Positions 1 to 11,856 of a stretch of DNA of 64,000 nucleotides are shown piece after piece. The position numbers were made by a program, and so were the translations under genes. Position 1 is the stretch's first letter, and each line of letters begins with the position of its first letter. Source of the DNA: Raphanus sativus (lineage: Eukaryota > Streptophyta > Magnoliopsida > Brassicales > Brassicaceae); NCBI RefSeq assembly GCF_000801105.2, contig NC_079517.1, forward strand, positions 23,256,973 to 23,320,972. Direction: 5' to 3'. The notes under the pieces are model-generated. The model was not told where the DNA came from. It made no database searches and saw nothing but the letters and a program-made list of their open reading frames with translations.

Positions 1-1839
1 GCTATTTTTCTTCAAGGGAGAGGTGACCAATGAGAATGGTGGTTTCACCAAAATTAGATTGATTATTAATGGTTAAAGGGAGGAGGAAGAGGACGTGTCA
101 AATAAAAAGAGAAGGTGATGATCAATCTAATTCTCATGCACAAATGCATGTTGTCGTGGTCAAAAGGGAGAAGGGAGGAGAGATACGTGGTTAAACAAGA
201 AAGAAAGAAAAGAAATAATATGCTTACTCATTATTTTGAGTACGTGGCTTGATTTGGAAGAAACAAGTTATGCCTTGAGGCATAGTCATGATCTGAACAT
301 GGCATGAAGAGAATAAAGACCAAAGCTTAGTCATATGGCCAAATGGAGAGTGTGACAACTGTCACCATATTACACATCAAAGTTGCCTATAAAAGGAAGG
401 TCAACCTCCTCCATTTCTCGACCATCTCAACGTGACCAGGAGAGAAGAGAAGAAAAGTGAGTAGGAAGAGAAAAGAAATAAAAAAGAAAAAGGAAGAAAA
501 AGAGAGATAGAAAAATAAGAAAAATAATATTAGAGAGTTACCAAGAGAAGCAAGATCGTGGGATTATCGATACGGAACTAAGACGAAGATTTGGAGTGGA
601 TAAAAAGGGTTTGGTCAGCTTCCGGAATCTAAGAGTCAAGCCACATCGGTTAATCACTGTGAGTCACGGTTAATTGTTTGTTAACAATTTTTAATACAGG
701 TTCCTGACATCGGAAACGGTTCCTAAGCTATGAAAGCCGGACCGGTCTAGGTGTCAGTTTGTGGTTCTGGGGCTTGAGATGAAGTTTGTGCTAAGTGGAT
801 AGCAAGACTAGTCTAAGCACTCGGATTATTGTAATTGTGTGTTTATTATATATTGTTGGTATGTACGTACCTCGTGTTGGTACTGTTGTATTAGAACCTC
901 GTAGTGGTTCTAGTAGTTACAGATCATTGCTTCCTCAAATGATACCACTAAGCCGGTCGTGGTCCGGAAAGTGGTGGGCTCGGTTTAACTTGGCCTGATC
1001 ACCAAGGCCGAGTGACCCACGTTGATGTGACAGCCCCCGGCGAGTCCGATAGAGGACCGGGGCACGGCGATTCCGATTGAGGACCGTGACCGGGCGGATT
1101 CCCGAGCGCCTACGCCTTTGTGGTGTAATAGTGAAGGAATTGCCGGTGTCCCTTGTATGGAGGAAGAATGATTCTGTTGGGCCCTAGGATTATATATATG
1201 CATCTTGATTTATTATTTACAGCTTAAATGTTTTGTTTATTAATTGTTGAACTACCTGTCTTGCTTGTGTTTGGGGTTGGGTTTGGGGTAACGGGTAGTT
1301 GTATATGCTAGATTGGGAACCCTGTCTCACTGAGTGAAATTAGTTCGCTCACTCCTCACCATTCTTGCAGGTAACAAGTAGTAAAGACCATAGCGCTCGC
1401 GGAACTGAAGGAGCTGGTGTAGATTGGACATCTTTTGCTAAAGGCTCGTTTCAAGATATATAAATGTATGTTTTACTTTAGGCTGCGTCCATGGACCATA
1501 TGTATAATATTTTGGGCTTGTGAACTCAATATAATATATATATATATATATGATATAAAGTATGTTTTATATTCGAGACGTGTCGAATCTGATATTAGGT
1601 TAGTACGACCTAACACAACTCTATGACTCGGAACGGGTTGCAAAGCCTAAGACCGAAGATTAGAGGAAACGAGTTTTGAATGGATAATCTGGGTTAGTTA
1701 ATCTTATTGTGTGACTTGGAAAATCTATTCTTAACCCGTTGTAATATTTCTTGACCGGGCAGAGGAAGGTCTTTTGGGCATGTTTTATTTACTGCCTGAC
1801 TGGCTGACCGATGTCTAAAAACGGTTTGGGGGTGTTACA
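1..1839 (+). repeat. Partial LTR of a Ty3/gypsy-like element
   Basis: The right edge ends in GGGGGTGTTACA exactly where the Athila gag frame on the other strand is interrupted, as expected of an LTR ending in CA. A TATA box near 387 gives plus-strand orientation. A GC-rich stretch around 1030-1120 and a short AT repeat near 1535-1550 lie inside. The left end is outside the window, so it could be a solo LTR or part of a full element. No PBS or PPT is visible. Short ORFs inside it are not credible genes. The family is inferred from the terminal sequence only. Confidence 0.6.
387..395 (+). promoter_or_regulatory. TATA box of the first LTR
   Basis: CTATAAAAG is followed by a C- and T-rich stretch resembling an LTR transcription start region. 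It is the main cue for the orientation of this LTR. Confidence 0.5.
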
Positions 1840-3766
1840 GAGCCGCTGTCGATCGATGCTTTCCCGTGGAGGTCGATCGATGCCGTTTTGTTTGTGTTGC
1901 TCGACGTCATAAGTTTTAGCATGGTACGGGATGGGAGGATGTGGGTGTTGAGCAGCGAAATCTAAGTAGCTCTGGATTTGAACAGTACTGCATGACCCTA
2001 AAAGTGGTGTCGATCGATGTTCAGCTGATGGTGTAGATCGACACAAGTACGAGCTACCAATGGACATGCAACTTTCGACTAAAAAGACTTCATCTTCAAA
2101 CTTCTCATGTTTTACTACTTCCCCAAAGTAGTTATCCCATCTGGAATCGACCTGCTGCTCTTCCCAGTCGGGATGAATAGTGTCACGATGAACAGTATCC
2201 CGATGAACAGTGTCACGATGAACAGTACCACGATGAACAGTACCGCAATGAACAGTGTCGCGATGAACAGTATTTCGGTGAACAGTACCGTGATGAACAG
2301 TGTCAACCGATACGGGATGAACTGTGTCGATCGATATCGGATGAACAGTACCTCGATGAACAGTACTCGCGTGAACAGTACCCGGATGAACAGTAATCGG
2401 ATGAATAGTAACCAGATGAACAGTACCCGAGTGAACAGTGTCGTTCCTTTGAAGAAAAATTTCATTTTTTACAGTTTTTGCAATCTGAGAAATTTGGGTG
2501 CACAACATCTTGAAACGGGTATCGATGATGTCTATCTTTCCATTCACCTCTTTGCAGAGAGAATCCAAATGCAGATTAAGCTCCTCAGTGATCTCCTGCT
2601 GTTCTTTCAAGCGCTCCTCTAGTATAAATTTCATCTCTTCTAAATTGTATTGATCCTCATCCTGGTATATAGCATGCTCCACAAATGAGACTTCATGTAC
2701 AGAACCAGTCTCAGCCTCAATGATCTTGTTGTCATCATTTACAGCTGATTTTATCCTTTGCATATCTAGATTTTTGGCACTGGTGCTGGACGCCAAGCTC
2801 TCAATCAGTCTCTGAGCTTCCTCTATGGTCCTTGTTCTAAAGTTCCCCTCGCTTGCAGTGTCCAGCATTACATGATATTGCACATCAATACCATTGCAGA
2901 ACTTCATCAACAGCTGAACCTCCGTAAAACCATGATGCGGACAGTCCCTTTGGTAGCTCCTGAACCTCTCCCAAGAGCTTCTGAAGCCTTCTGTAGGTCC
3001 CTGAGAGAATGTCCAAATTTTATCTCTTATTTCTTCAGTCCGTGATTCATCAAAGAATTTACACAAGAATGCATTTTGGATGTCGGGCCAGGATGTAAGA
3101 GATCCTGGTGGTAGCTGCTTAAGCAAATACGAAGCTTCTCCAACAAGTGAGTATTTGAAGAGCTTGCAAAGCAAGTAGTCCTCAGGGAATTCATCCATAC
3201 AGATAAGAGAAATAGGATCCTCGAACCTTTCTAGATGGTCCATAGGGATGCTCGTGAGATAATCCAGAGTAAGGTATCTGTGCCACGAGGGTGTAGTACT
3301 TTGGATTCAGCTCGAAATTCTGTGTCTGGATATCTGGTAGACGAATGGCTGATCTGTTGAAATAGTATTCCTCTGGACGGTTATAGTCAGCCAGTGTCCT
3401 TTGTCGAGCATTCTCATCTACAGGTATATTAGCTCCTGTAGCATCAATATCGGAGTTAGGGATTACAGTCCCCTGAGCATCAAGTCTCTGACCTGCTGCA
3501 TTACGCAGATGACCATCCTGGTCATGCAGGTCCCCATTCTCATCCCTTTGTAGCACAAGTTTCTCGCTCATGGTTGCTCGCAGATTGGTATCGACCAATG
3601 TTGCAGAAGATGTGTCGATCGATTCTCTTTCACAAGTGTCGATCGATGATGTATAAGTGGTATCGATCGATGCTGCGAGTTTCTCTTTGCGGATCGAGCG
3701 TTCCAAACGTGCTGGGTCTGAGAAGAATAGCAATTCTCCCTTGCTGCTTCTGGTACTAATTGGCAT
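1840..3766 (-). pseudogene. Athila-type gag (broken)
   Basis: The frame starts at an ATG (MPISTRSSKG) about 100 bp downstream of the PBS, as in Athila elements. The N-terminal part holds repeated Ser-Ile-Asp motifs encoded by TCGATCGAT. It is followed by a retrotransposon gag (PF03732-like) core with PEDYLLCKLF, SWPDIQNAFL and ERFRSYQRDCPHHG. Gag forms the particle that packages element RNA. The frame shifts at about 3242, where CATCCCTATGGACC has one base more than the expected His-Pro-Met-Asp reading. A His-rich pentapeptide repeat occupies the C-terminal part (about 2165-2445). The gene is cut at 1840 by the incoming LTR, so protease, RT and integrase are not in the window. Confidence 0.8.
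2165..2445 (-). repeat. 15-bp minisatellite in Athila gag
   Basis: About 17 units of 15 bp contain the core GATGAACAGT. On the gag strand each unit encodes Thr-Val-His plus two variable residues, so a His recurs every five residues. Two units are extended by Ser-Ile/Val-Asp. The unit length is a multiple of three, so copy-number changes keep the gag frame. Confidence 0.85.
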
Positions 3767-3863
3767 GTACCTGAAAAACAAGAAAAAATTTCCGTAAATA
3801 ACTTAAAACAGTAAATAAAACTTAGAATAAACCTATTAATCAAGTCTAATGGCGAATCCTTGC

Positions 3864-3881
3864 TCCCCGGCAACGGCGCCA
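3864..3881 (-). other. Athila primer-binding site (tRNA-Asp)
   Basis: On the minus strand it reads TGGCGCCGTTGCCGGGGA, complementary to the 3' end of plant tRNA-Asp(GUC) including CCA. It lies 4 bp downstream of the LTR end, where minus-strand DNA synthesis is primed. Confidence 0.85.
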
Positions 3882-3885
3882 AATT

Positions 3886-5329
3886 TGATATCACTCAAAT
3901 TACCCTAACAAGTGATCTTACTCTCTCAAATAAGAGGTTCGATTGTAGTACTTAGGGATCGAATCCACAGAGAGCTAGGGCACACACTAAACTATATATA
4001 TTAAGGTTAAACTAGGCAAACAATTATAAAGCAGTAAATATGAATTTTATAAATAAATGAAAGCAAAGTGAACAAAGCAGTTGTTCTTATGTAACTAAGA
4101 GTTATTTGATGGAAGGATGGTAGCTAGATCTAGGGTTTCTATTCAGGTTGGTATTATAATGATATAGATACTAAATTATGATATTATAGAACTCAACTAT
4201 AAGAATAACATATCAACTCTCGTTGTATAGGTTATCTATTACTAGATCCAATGATCTCACCTGTCGGGATGATCAATTAGAAAGTGTCGATCGATGACTC
4301 TATAGGAGTATCGATCGATACACCTTTCGCTCCGTCGATCGATTCACCTGTAGGGATATCGATCGACGCGCTTCTAGTAGGTTTAATGCGCGGGTTGAAT
4401 ATGTGTTCGCTAGGGTTTCTAAACCAGCTCTCGCTGTTATCTAGCAATCCTAGATCAGAGAAGACAAGTCAGATAAGAGACCAAGCTCTCGCTTGTGCCT
4501 AATGATTCTATGATCAAGTTCAGGTTAATTACTCAAGAACAAGCATTAAGAACAGTCTCAATGATTAATACCACAACTTAGCAATTCTATATTTGGGGCT
4601 AATCCCTTATAACCTATCTGAACCCTAAACCTAACAGGTGGATCTACTCAGACATGATAGTTGTCACAGAAATCATAGATGAGTAGATGAAATTGCAATA
4701 GAATAGATATAAAAACCAAAGGAGTTCCAAGGGGACTCTGAAGGAGTTCCTCTCTTCTCTCCTAAACTAAGAACAATGAAAATAAGATAGCGTAGAAAGC
4801 GTAGCCGTCAACAGTGGCTTAGAAATAACATAAATAGGGTTTCTGGTCGTCAAGGGTATTTTGGTAACTTTGTGGTGACTCCTGGGTTTCATGAAATATA
4901 CTCAGCCCACATTCTGATGTCCCTGTCGATCGACATGCAGTGTGCTGTGTCGATCGACATACAATCATCTTCTCGACAGCCTTCTCTCGCGAGGCAGACT
5001 GATCACTCTTCAGTAAAATGGGCATAACTTTTGCTACAGGATGCGGATTGACCTCAGACCGGTGGCATTCGAAATCTAACTAAAAGCTCTATCTTTTGTT
5101 AAATTATGGGATAAATCAAACGGTGGTAAGGTCTCCATCGAGAGCTAAACATCTGAAGCGTCTGTGCAGTTCTGCACTGGGAAAGACTCCAAAAGGCACC
5201 AAAATCATGATATATCTCCAAATCGTCCCTGAACCTGTAAATACTCTAAATAGACTCCAATACATAGTAAATAGTATCAATAACACTTATATACCATGGG
5301 TAAAAATGGGTAAAATCCATGGTATATCA
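3886..5329 (-). repeat. Athila 5' LTR
   Basis: This 1,444 bp LTR starts on the minus strand with TGATATACCATGG and ends with GAGTGATATCA next to the PBS. It contains TCGATCGAT palindromes at 24 bp spacing around 4285-4370 and more near 4925-4955. Beyond 5329 the sequence changes at once to the Tat protease region, so the element inserted into that Tat. The candidate target duplication on this side is GTAAC (5330-5334); the partner is outside the window. Confidence 0.85.
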
Positions 5330-7978
5330 GTAACAGATCCTGGAGATCTTCTCGCTGCCATGTACGGTAGTTATTCCTTCAGGTGTTGGGAATTTCACAC
5401 ATTGATGATAAGTCGAGGCTACTGCTTTCATCTTGTGGATCCAGGATCTTCCTATCGCATGGAACGGGGAAGGTTTGTCGATGACTACTAAATTGGTCAT
5501 TTTCATTATTCCGCCAGGTATGATTGGGAGTTTGATAGTTCCCAATGAGGTAGCTGTTTCTCCGGAAAAGCCTATGAGATTAGCTTTTTGGCCAATAATT
5601 TTGTAATCGTCTATTTCCATCCCTTTTAGGGTGTTGTAGAAAATAAGGTCAACAGAGCTTCATGTGTCTATCATAAGTTTAGGCACCTCGTATCCTGCGA
5701 TGTTCAGGGTGACGATCAGAGCATCATCGTGAGGTCTGTCAAGGTTTGAGGTCTCGCTTTCCCAAAAAGAAATCTTAGTATTGGACTCGGGGTTGGGAGG
5801 CTTAGGTCCAGTGTTAGACACAGCCATCCGTACGTGATTCTTGATAGAATTGACGGAGTCTTGACATATATCTGATCCTCCAAGGATACAGTCCACCCTC
5901 GAGTCGGGGCTTGATTGAGGTGACGGTTTGCTCAAGAGAGCTTCGACTTGTAGACTTTTTTCTTGGGGGAATTTTCCAAGAATCATATCGACTCTTTTCT
6001 TGGGAGCTGGAGGTGGCGAGTCGGTCTCCTTCTCAGGTGACCTCTCGCGCTTTGGAGAGGTATCTCTGGGACCTCTTTTCTGATAGGGCGGTGGCTTTTT
6101 AAGGTCCACGCCCTTTATTTCTCCGGCTGTGAATTTAGCTGCCAGCTATCTTTGGAGGTCCCAACATTCCTCAGTCGAATGCCCTTCTCAATCATGATAG
6201 GAGAAATGTTTGTTCTTATCAAAGCCTTTTGACCAGGGGGCTTTAGTCGTCGTGGCGACAGGTTTCTCTTCCTTATCTTCCTCGACTGCATAAGAATGCT
6301 CTCCCTGAGTCTGATTGTTTCGGAAGTTCCCCTTTTTATGAGGTCCTTTTTCCTCTGAAGATTCACCTTTCGAGTGATTCTGAGGTCTCATGTGGAGTTT
6401 ATCCAGTGCAGCAGTCTCCTCCTCCAAAGTAATATATCTGGTAGCTTTATGAAGAGCATCATCGATAGTTGGGGGAGTATTGAGTGTTAGCTCCGACCAG
6501 AAATCTGATTTATACCGCAGACCTCTTCTAAGGGCCTCGATGGCGACTTGGTCGTTGGGGTTCGAGAGCTTAGTTCTTACTGCCCTGAATTTCTCGATGT
6601 AGACTCGCAACGAGTCTCCCATTCCTTGTCTAACCTTCCAGAGGTCAGCCTCAGAGGCTTGCTTCAGGATATGGGTCGAGTACTGCTTCATAAAGGCATT
6701 AGTTAACTGATCGAAACTGTCTATCGAGGCTGGTTCAAGACCAGAGAACCACTGGAGGGCTGTTCCAACCAGGTTTTCAGCGAATGTTCTGCAGTAACCT
6801 GCTTCACATTCTTCGTTCGTAAAATGGGCTTTTACGATAGCTAACCGGAAAGCTCTCAAGTAAGCTTTCGGGTCGGAGGTCCCATCGTATTCGGAGATTC
6901 TAATTTTTCGGGTATCTCTTATGTAAGAGCTGGCGATTCTGTCAGTGAATGGAGTCCCGCGGGTCTCTTCAATCAAGTTCTCGATTTCGGGAGCTGAACT
7001 TGTTACCTTATGAACTTGAGCATTCAACTTTTGGAGGGCTGCGTGAGTGTGCTCCATATATCTGCGAATGGCGTCAGGTCCCTCCAAAGGTAGGGCATTT
7101 GGGTCGTTATTAGGTATCTGACGGGCAGGTTTCTGATGGAACAGCGTTGGTTCATCTTCCCATGCAGTTGGTGGACTACGTCGCTCACCAGCTCTTGGGT
7201 TGTCGGAGTCTGTCCTTTGATATCCGTCCATATTCGGGGTTGAGCTTCTGGTTTGATAAACCGAAGCTGATGTTCTGCCCCCGGATGGAAGGGATACTCC
7301 TGCTCCGGACCTAAAAATAGGTGGTGGAGGAGGTAAGCGAGTGCTCCGATCGGCGATCTGACTGGGCGTGGAGCTGGTTGTCGCTACGTTACTTCCCATA
7401 GCACTGGAAATGGGTGGGTTAAACACGGGAGCTGTCCCAGCATGAGGTGTCTGGAAATCAGATCCACGCCCTTCCGGAACGGTGCTATCAGGAGAAAAGT
7501 CTAAACGTCCTCGGGGGAATGAGGGATCGGTCAATCGATCTCGGAAAGTGACCCCTGGAGTTTGACGTTGCGGTGGTTGGGTTGTTGCGTTTAGAGATCT
7601 AGTTATCTCTTCGAATTGTTGCTGCCGAACAGCTAGCTGATGCATTGTACGCTCATTTTCCTGAGCTTTGTCTACTAATTGCATCATCATCTGACGAATC
7701 TCGGAGAGCTGAGCCTCCGTTTGATTTGGAGTGGTTTGCGGCTGAGGATTCTCGGTGACTGGAAGCCCGGAGGCGGTTCCACCTGATGATCTCGGGTTAG
7801 TCACTCCAGTGGCAGTCTGGCTCGTTCGAGCGCTAGCCGAAGGCTGTTGCCCAGATCAGTGATCGCCACGTCGAGGCTCCGGAGTTACGAGACTAGAGCC
7901 TCAATCGCTCGGTGAGCCATCGCTCTGAATCGGGAGGTTAGAGTCAGACGGATTCGATGTCTGATCGGTAGGATTCAT
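5330..7978 (-). pseudogene. Tat-lineage gag-protease (degenerate)
   Basis: The likely start is the ATG at 7978, but two in-frame TGA codons follow before the long open part. The gag core lies near 6950-6400 (ISEYDGTSDPKAYLRAF, ALQWFSGLEPASIDSF, DSLRVYIEKF). A degenerate zinc-knuckle remnant (YHD, stop, EGHSTEEC) follows near 6190, with further stops near 6190 and 6148. The retropepsin motif reads Asp-Thr-stop-Ser-Ser near 5660, so the catalytic glycine codon became TGA, while the downstream IIGQKANLIGFSGE and HAIGRSWIHKMKAV match retropepsins. The frame ends at 5330 where the Athila LTR cut it; RT and integrase must lie beyond that insertion. It cannot produce functional protein. Confidence 0.8.
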
Positions 7979-8010
7979 CCTCAAGTTAGAGTAAGGGATT
8001 CGATTGTTTC

Positions 8011-8029
8011 TTCCCCAGAGACGGCGCCA
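8011..8029 (-). other. Primer-binding site of minus-strand Tat
   Basis: The minus strand reads TGGCGCCGTCTCTGGGGAA just inside the LTR end at 8032. The TGGCGCC start matches a tRNA 3' end, but I do not assign the tRNA. Confidence 0.7.
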
Positions 8030-8031
8030 AT

Positions 8032-8562
8032 TGTGAGGAATTAAACTCACTACCTGGTTTTTAGATCAGGTTAAGGTTAAAAGGAAAGATAACGTGGGCT
8101 GAATCCCGTAAGAACTTGTAGAATGAATGAATGATTTTATTGATGTTTTTGGTAAAGAATGGTTACAAAGAATGTATATCTGAATGATTACAAAGATGAT
8201 AAATATTTGAGAGATTGTGTATCTGATCGTAAGATTGAATAAGGGTTGAATGAATCCCCATTTCTTGATTGACCTCCTCTTTAAATAGACTCAGGCTCCA
8301 TTTGATCGTCACCAACTGGTTCCTGAGATCTCCTCCGTGATTTGAGGGATTTGCAACAGCTCCCCTTTGACCGGGTCTTGCGCCTACTTTCACGTCCACG
8401 AGCTGCCTCCTTTCCGTGACCTCTTTAATGAACATCTTTAGCTCTCAGCCTCCGGCTTCAGCTTAGCTGCCTGAAAGGATTGAATTCGCGATGGGCCTGT
8501 CGCGGCCCGTTATCATTTCTTGTTATTCGTCGTTAGCTATCGGGCCATATTCGGGCCCAACA
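8032..8562 (-). repeat. LTR of minus-strand Tat
   Basis: This 531 bp segment runs on the minus strand from TGTTGGGCCCGAA to TTAATTCCTCACA, with TG..CA ends, next to the PBS. A TATA-like TATTTAAAG lies near 8280. The short ORF inside (8163-8435) is not considered a gene. Confidence 0.75.
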
Positions 8563-9529
8563 AGCGCCGGGCTGCTGGTCGTTTGGCAAGTACGGCCAAT
8601 CCATCGTAAAACCATCCCGACACTAGCCTAGTCCTATACTTTGCATCCTTGCTTGAAGCCTCGCAGTACGAATCTTTAGAATCGTGAATCTAAGACTCCC
8701 GTTTCGTTTTAATCGGAATCGTCAAGGAAGTTTCGGAAAACCGCGAAAGGTTCGACGGATAGATTTCAATTCATTGTATAAGACGATGACGGTTATCTTA
8801 AACACCAATTATCTCAACTGTACGAGGAATTGGGGATCTTTCGGAAGATCGATATTGTGACAAGAGTACTTTCTCGGAAAAATCGTAAAAACGTCTGAGG
8901 TCTAAAGAATGGCCCGAAAGGGTCCAAACACGACCAAACGGCTCGTTCGCAATTTTTTTAATCTAATTTGAGATAAGTATGACGGTTTGTATTTATCTTT
9001 ACATAACAAGATAAATGTCAAGTTTCCAAAAGATAAATGTCAAGTTTCCCGAAGATAAATGTGAAGTTTCCCAATAGACATGAAGATCGACGAAAATGGA
9101 AAAGCCCGATTCGCGACAGATCTGGCCCAAAGGGAAGTTAAACCGTCTTAGGAGGACTATATAAGAAAGCTTGGGGCAACGAGCAGAGGCATCATCAAAA
9201 ACTTTCCATAGCAACTTAGCACTTAGAGCAACTTAGGCTTTTATTATCCATTTTACTAGCGAACTGCGACTCAAATAGGTTAGACTTAGGTTGCTAGACT
9301 AGCGAACTGACCGACAGCTCTCGTAGCCGAAGTCCTTACCTGTTGTCCACGCTCAATGCGAGTTCGGAAATAAGATCTTCTTGCTCTTCTTTTGTTCTTA
9401 CGTTTTTAACGAATTTCTCAACATATTGATTGTCTTGTGTGTGGCCCCACAGACATCCGGGACCTTCAGGGGAAGTTAGGTTTACTTAACTTTTTACTGA
9501 AATCGACAGTGCGAATTTCGGTTCTCACA
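8563..9529 (+). repeat. LTR (5' truncated) of plus-strand Tat derivative
   Basis: The sequence ends in TTCGGTTCTCACA followed by a PBS, as at the 3' edge of a 5' LTR. A TATA box (CTATATAAG, 9158-9166) precedes it. Its last part resembles the Tat LTR at 36651-37878 (shared GTGCGAATTTCGGTT). No matching TG start is visible, so the left end was probably lost where the other Tat LTR adjoins at 8562. Confidence 0.65.
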
Positions 9530-9532
9530 GTT

Positions 9533-9549
9533 TGGCGCTAGAAGGAGGG
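9533..9549 (+). other. Primer-binding site of Tat derivative
   Basis: TGGCGCTAGAAGGAGGG follows the LTR end by three bases. The same PBS recurs at 37882 and 41868, so these elements belong to one Tat group. Confidence 0.75.
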
Positions 9550-9594
9550 GGTTACAGATCTATCTATCTTGCAACTACGCACAATCAGTCAACC

Positions 9595-11251
9595 ATGTCC
9601 GCTGAAGCCAGCAAAGACAAGAAAACGCACGACGGAACATCCGCCGATGCCAACACTAAGAAGACACCTGCTGGAAACACATATGTGGTCACTGCCGAGG
9701 CAAAACACCACAGTGTTAGACCATATGAAGGAATTGTTCGCCTCCGCTCAGAAACGGTCGGACGAACATGAAAAACTAATGAGCTCGCTCGCTAAACAGG
9801 TCGAGACCTTAACAGCGAAGAGAAAACTCCCGCGCGGAACCACTAATGTGAGACGCGGCAGAAGAATCGATTTCGGAACTCCCGGTAATCGAGATAAAGA
9901 CGTCCCGAGAGAGTCAACGGAACACAATCCCGACAAAACGGTTCTGGCAGGACGGAAAACGACCTCGGAAAACCTTCCACCCCCTGCAGGGGGAAGCGAA
10001 GGAGACGACGTCGAACGAATCGACCTTGACATCAGCGATCGATCGGATCATTCCGACGACGACGCCGATATCCATCCAGAAGGACCCGAAGCCGGTCCGC
10101 TCGACAGGCAGTGTCCTTTGAGAAACCCATGACGGAAGAGGAAGAAAACCTCTACTGGGTGGAACAGGAAAAACTGGCCGGGGACCAAACTCGGATCTAT
10201 CGCAACCACCGCCGACAAGCTCGGAGGGGCGCAGGTGGCGACAGCGAAATCCACGATCTACGCGATTACATCGCGAAAACTGCAGCCGAGATGAAAGCGG
10301 TAAAATCGCAAATCCACCACGCAACCAGTACTGCTCCCGAGATTGACAGACTTCTAGAGGAAGCACGGAAAACTCCGTTCACCGCCCCGGATCACGGAAG
10401 CAAATGTCTCAGACCCCGGAAAGATAAAAATCCCCGTCTACGACGGTACCGCTGATCCGAAAGCACATTTGCAGTCTTTCCAGATTGCTATGGGAAGGTG
10501 CAAACTCCCGGAAAGGGAACGAGATGCCGGTTACTGTCTCCTCTTCATCGAGAATCTCAGAGGCGCCGCGCTTGAGTGGTTTTCTCATCTCGACAGAAAT
10601 TCCATCGGAAGTTTCCGTCAGCTAGCCTCGATGTTTCTCAAGCACTTCTCCATATTCATGGATAGGGAAACTTCCGACGTAGACTTATGGAGTTTAACTC
10701 AGAAAGAAGACGAGCCACTCTGCGACTTCATCAGAAGATTCAAACTGGTGATGTCCAGGGTAACGGGAATCAGCGACAAAGTCGCAATAGACGCCCTAAG
10801 GAAAACCCTTTGGTACAGGTCAAAGTTCCGAAAGTGGATATCTCTGGAAAGACATCGGACCATCCAAGATAATCTCCATAATACCACAGACTTCATCATA
10901 ATGGAAGAAGAGATGAAAGTCCTAGCGCAAAAGCACGGACCACAGAAACCATCCGTCAATAAGAAATCCCCCAGTAACGACAAATACGTCCATCACGAGG
11001 GAGAAGACATCCAAGGCGAGCATAACTACGCCGTCAATTCCGAACAGTTTAAAACCTCCGGAAACACTTGGACCAGGAATCCGTACAAGGATAATTCCTA
11101 CTGCGAGTTCCATCAGGCCAGAGGTCACTCCACCACCAAGTGCAAAGTCCTCGGCGGCCAGGCTCGCTGCAAAGCTCCTCGACGTCGAGCTAGCAAAGAT
11201 AACGAGTATAAAAGACCTGATTCTGGATTCCGATCACCCGCCAAAAACTGA
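9595..11251 (+). pseudogene. Tat gag, several frameshifts
   Basis: The ATG at 9595 opens MSAEASKDKK. The frame shifts near 9715, 10115 and 10455, so one protein is spread over several ORFs. The gag core is visible at 10469-10900 ([47 protein letters not shown]). A CCHC-like knuckle, [14 protein letters not shown], lies near 11100 and would bind RNA. The order gag core, basic linker, knuckle is normal for Tat. Protease follows directly. Confidence 0.75.
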
Positions 11252-11255
11252 TAAG

Positions 11256-11856
11256 GCCGCTCCCGAGAACAATGTGCCTGAAAATCAGTCGGGCGAAAAG
11301 CGCGGAAGGAGACAGGATGATCAGGGAAACAATAACAATCCCCAAAGAATAAACATGATCATCGGAGGATCGCATTTCTTCCAAGACTCTGTCTCATCGA
11401 TCAAAGCCTACGGGCGAAGAGCTGAGACCAGTTCTAACTGGCTTCCCGGAGACGACGTCCCTAATGACACGATCATTTTCGAGGAAAATGAAACCGTCGA
11501 TATCGACAAACACACTACGACCCTCTAGTCATCGATTTGGTGATCCACCATCTCGAGGTCGGCTTTATCCTCGTTGATACAGGAAGTACTGTCAACATTA
11601 TGTTCCGCGACACCCTCCAAAGGATGAAAATCCCGCTCGGAGAAGTCATCCCGAAACCGATACCCCTGACCGGATTCTCTGGCATCACTTCTATGACCCT
11701 TGGGACGATTAAGCTCCCGTTCATGGCTAAGGAATTCACGAAAAACGTCGAATTTGCAGTAGTCGACAACCCAGCCATCTACAACGTGATCATGGGAACC
11801 CCCTGGATAAACGCCATGAAGGCAGTACCATCTACATATCATCTCGGCATCAAATT
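11256..11856 (+). pseudogene. Tat protease, copy A (truncated)
   Basis: The linker INMIIGGSHFFQDSVSSIK is followed, after a frameshift near 11507, by a retropepsin with [12 protein letters not shown] as the active-site motif. The motif is intact here, unlike in the Tat at 5.6 kb. The match ends at [13 protein letters not shown], where the sequence jumps into Athila LTR at about 11857. The same region recurs at 14117-14470 with several differences. Confidence 0.75.

Noticed and set aside
2165..2445. Possible CRISPR array
   Set aside because: The units are contiguous 15-bp repeats with no unique spacers, in plant DNA and inside a gag gene.
2107..2622. Plus-strand ORF of 171 residues with a Met-Asn-Ser repeat
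   Set aside because: It is the antisense reading of the 15-bp minisatellite in Athila gag; the gag strand has the family match.
9748..10366. Minus-strand ORFs of 94-150 residues
   Set aside because: They are shadows of the plus-strand Tat gag, which has the recognisable domain.
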